The position numbers and the translations under genes are program-made. 31,618 nt of DNA from assembly GCA_002409325.1 (NCBI GenBank), contig DHUU01000012.1:2626-34243 (forward strand), in the 5' to 3' direction. This document shows positions 31,614-31,618 of this stretch, piece after piece. The notes below the pieces were generated by a model. That model was not told the DNA's origin, searched no databases, and saw only the letters and a program-made list of their open reading frames with translations. The first letter of the stretch is position 1. Every line of letters begins with the position of its first letter. The stretch is from Bacteroidales bacterium UBA5226. GTDB taxonomy: Bacteria; Bacteroidota; Bacteroidia; Bacteroidales; UBA932.

Positions 31614-31618
31614 TAAAT

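Noticed and set aside
1..31618. tRNA genes, CRISPR arrays, prophage or insertion sequences
   Set aside because: Intergenic gaps were read on both strands. I saw no T-arm signature, no regularly spaced repeats, and no transposase, integrase or phage structural protein.

Overview
The window is an ordinary, gene-dense chromosomal stretch of a member of the Bacteroidota, most likely Bacteroidales. Evidence for this is the fused NagB-like/PIG-L protein, a short arginine decarboxylase of the Bacteroidota type, a lipidated TamA-like protein (TamL), a PCMD-domain lipoprotein, a CarboxypepD_reg-like secreted protein, the near absence of Shine-Dalgarno sequences, and several intergenic matches to the Bacteroidota promoter (TTTG near -33, TAnnTTTG near -7). 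I cannot name the genus. I see no tRNA or rRNA gene, CRISPR array, insertion sequence, prophage or clear sign of recent transfer.

Layout. 1-3552 is the least conserved part: the tail of an unknown gene, an HTH protein fused to a secreted-type NTF2-like domain, a leftward pair (six-segment membrane protein, then an orphan SecD P1-head-like protein) and a secreted S41 peptidase. 3663-5288 is 1-pyrroline-5-carboxylate dehydrogenase, followed by about 380 bp with no convincing gene. 5670-8736 is a leftward RNA-modification pair, rlmD then mnmE. 8810-10093 is a secreted CarboxypepD_reg protein. 10191-14232 is a rightward run of rarA, kdsA and the NagB-like/PIG-L fusion, the last two abutting exactly. 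14229-16460 is leftward TamL, divergent from arginine decarboxylase plus a TrmH-family methyltransferase (16581-18738). 18665-31561 is one leftward nine-gene block: valS, PCMD lipoprotein, hotdog thioesterase, tatA, tatC, WG-repeat protein, ABC-F ATPase, rlmB, polysaccharide flippase. Its junctions are all overlaps or gaps of at most 5 bp, and a good promoter match lies just upstream of valS.

How the genes fit together. Translation and RNA modification dominate (ValS, ABC-F, RlmB, TrmH-like, RlmD, MnmE). The second theme is the cell envelope: TatA/TatC, TamL, KdsA for LPS core, a flippase and several exported proteins. Both themes occur inside the nine-gene block, which also carries two proteins without known function, the PCMD lipoprotein and the membrane-anchored WG-repeat protein.

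I did not find a convincing new multi-gene system. The points most worth checking are the regulator-like fusion at 194-946 with an internal signal-peptide-like start, the NagB-like domain that has lost its deaminase active-site loop, the G-quadruplex-prone hexamer repeat inside rlmD, the two tail-to-tail gene overlaps, and a palindrome inside the valS promoter spacer.
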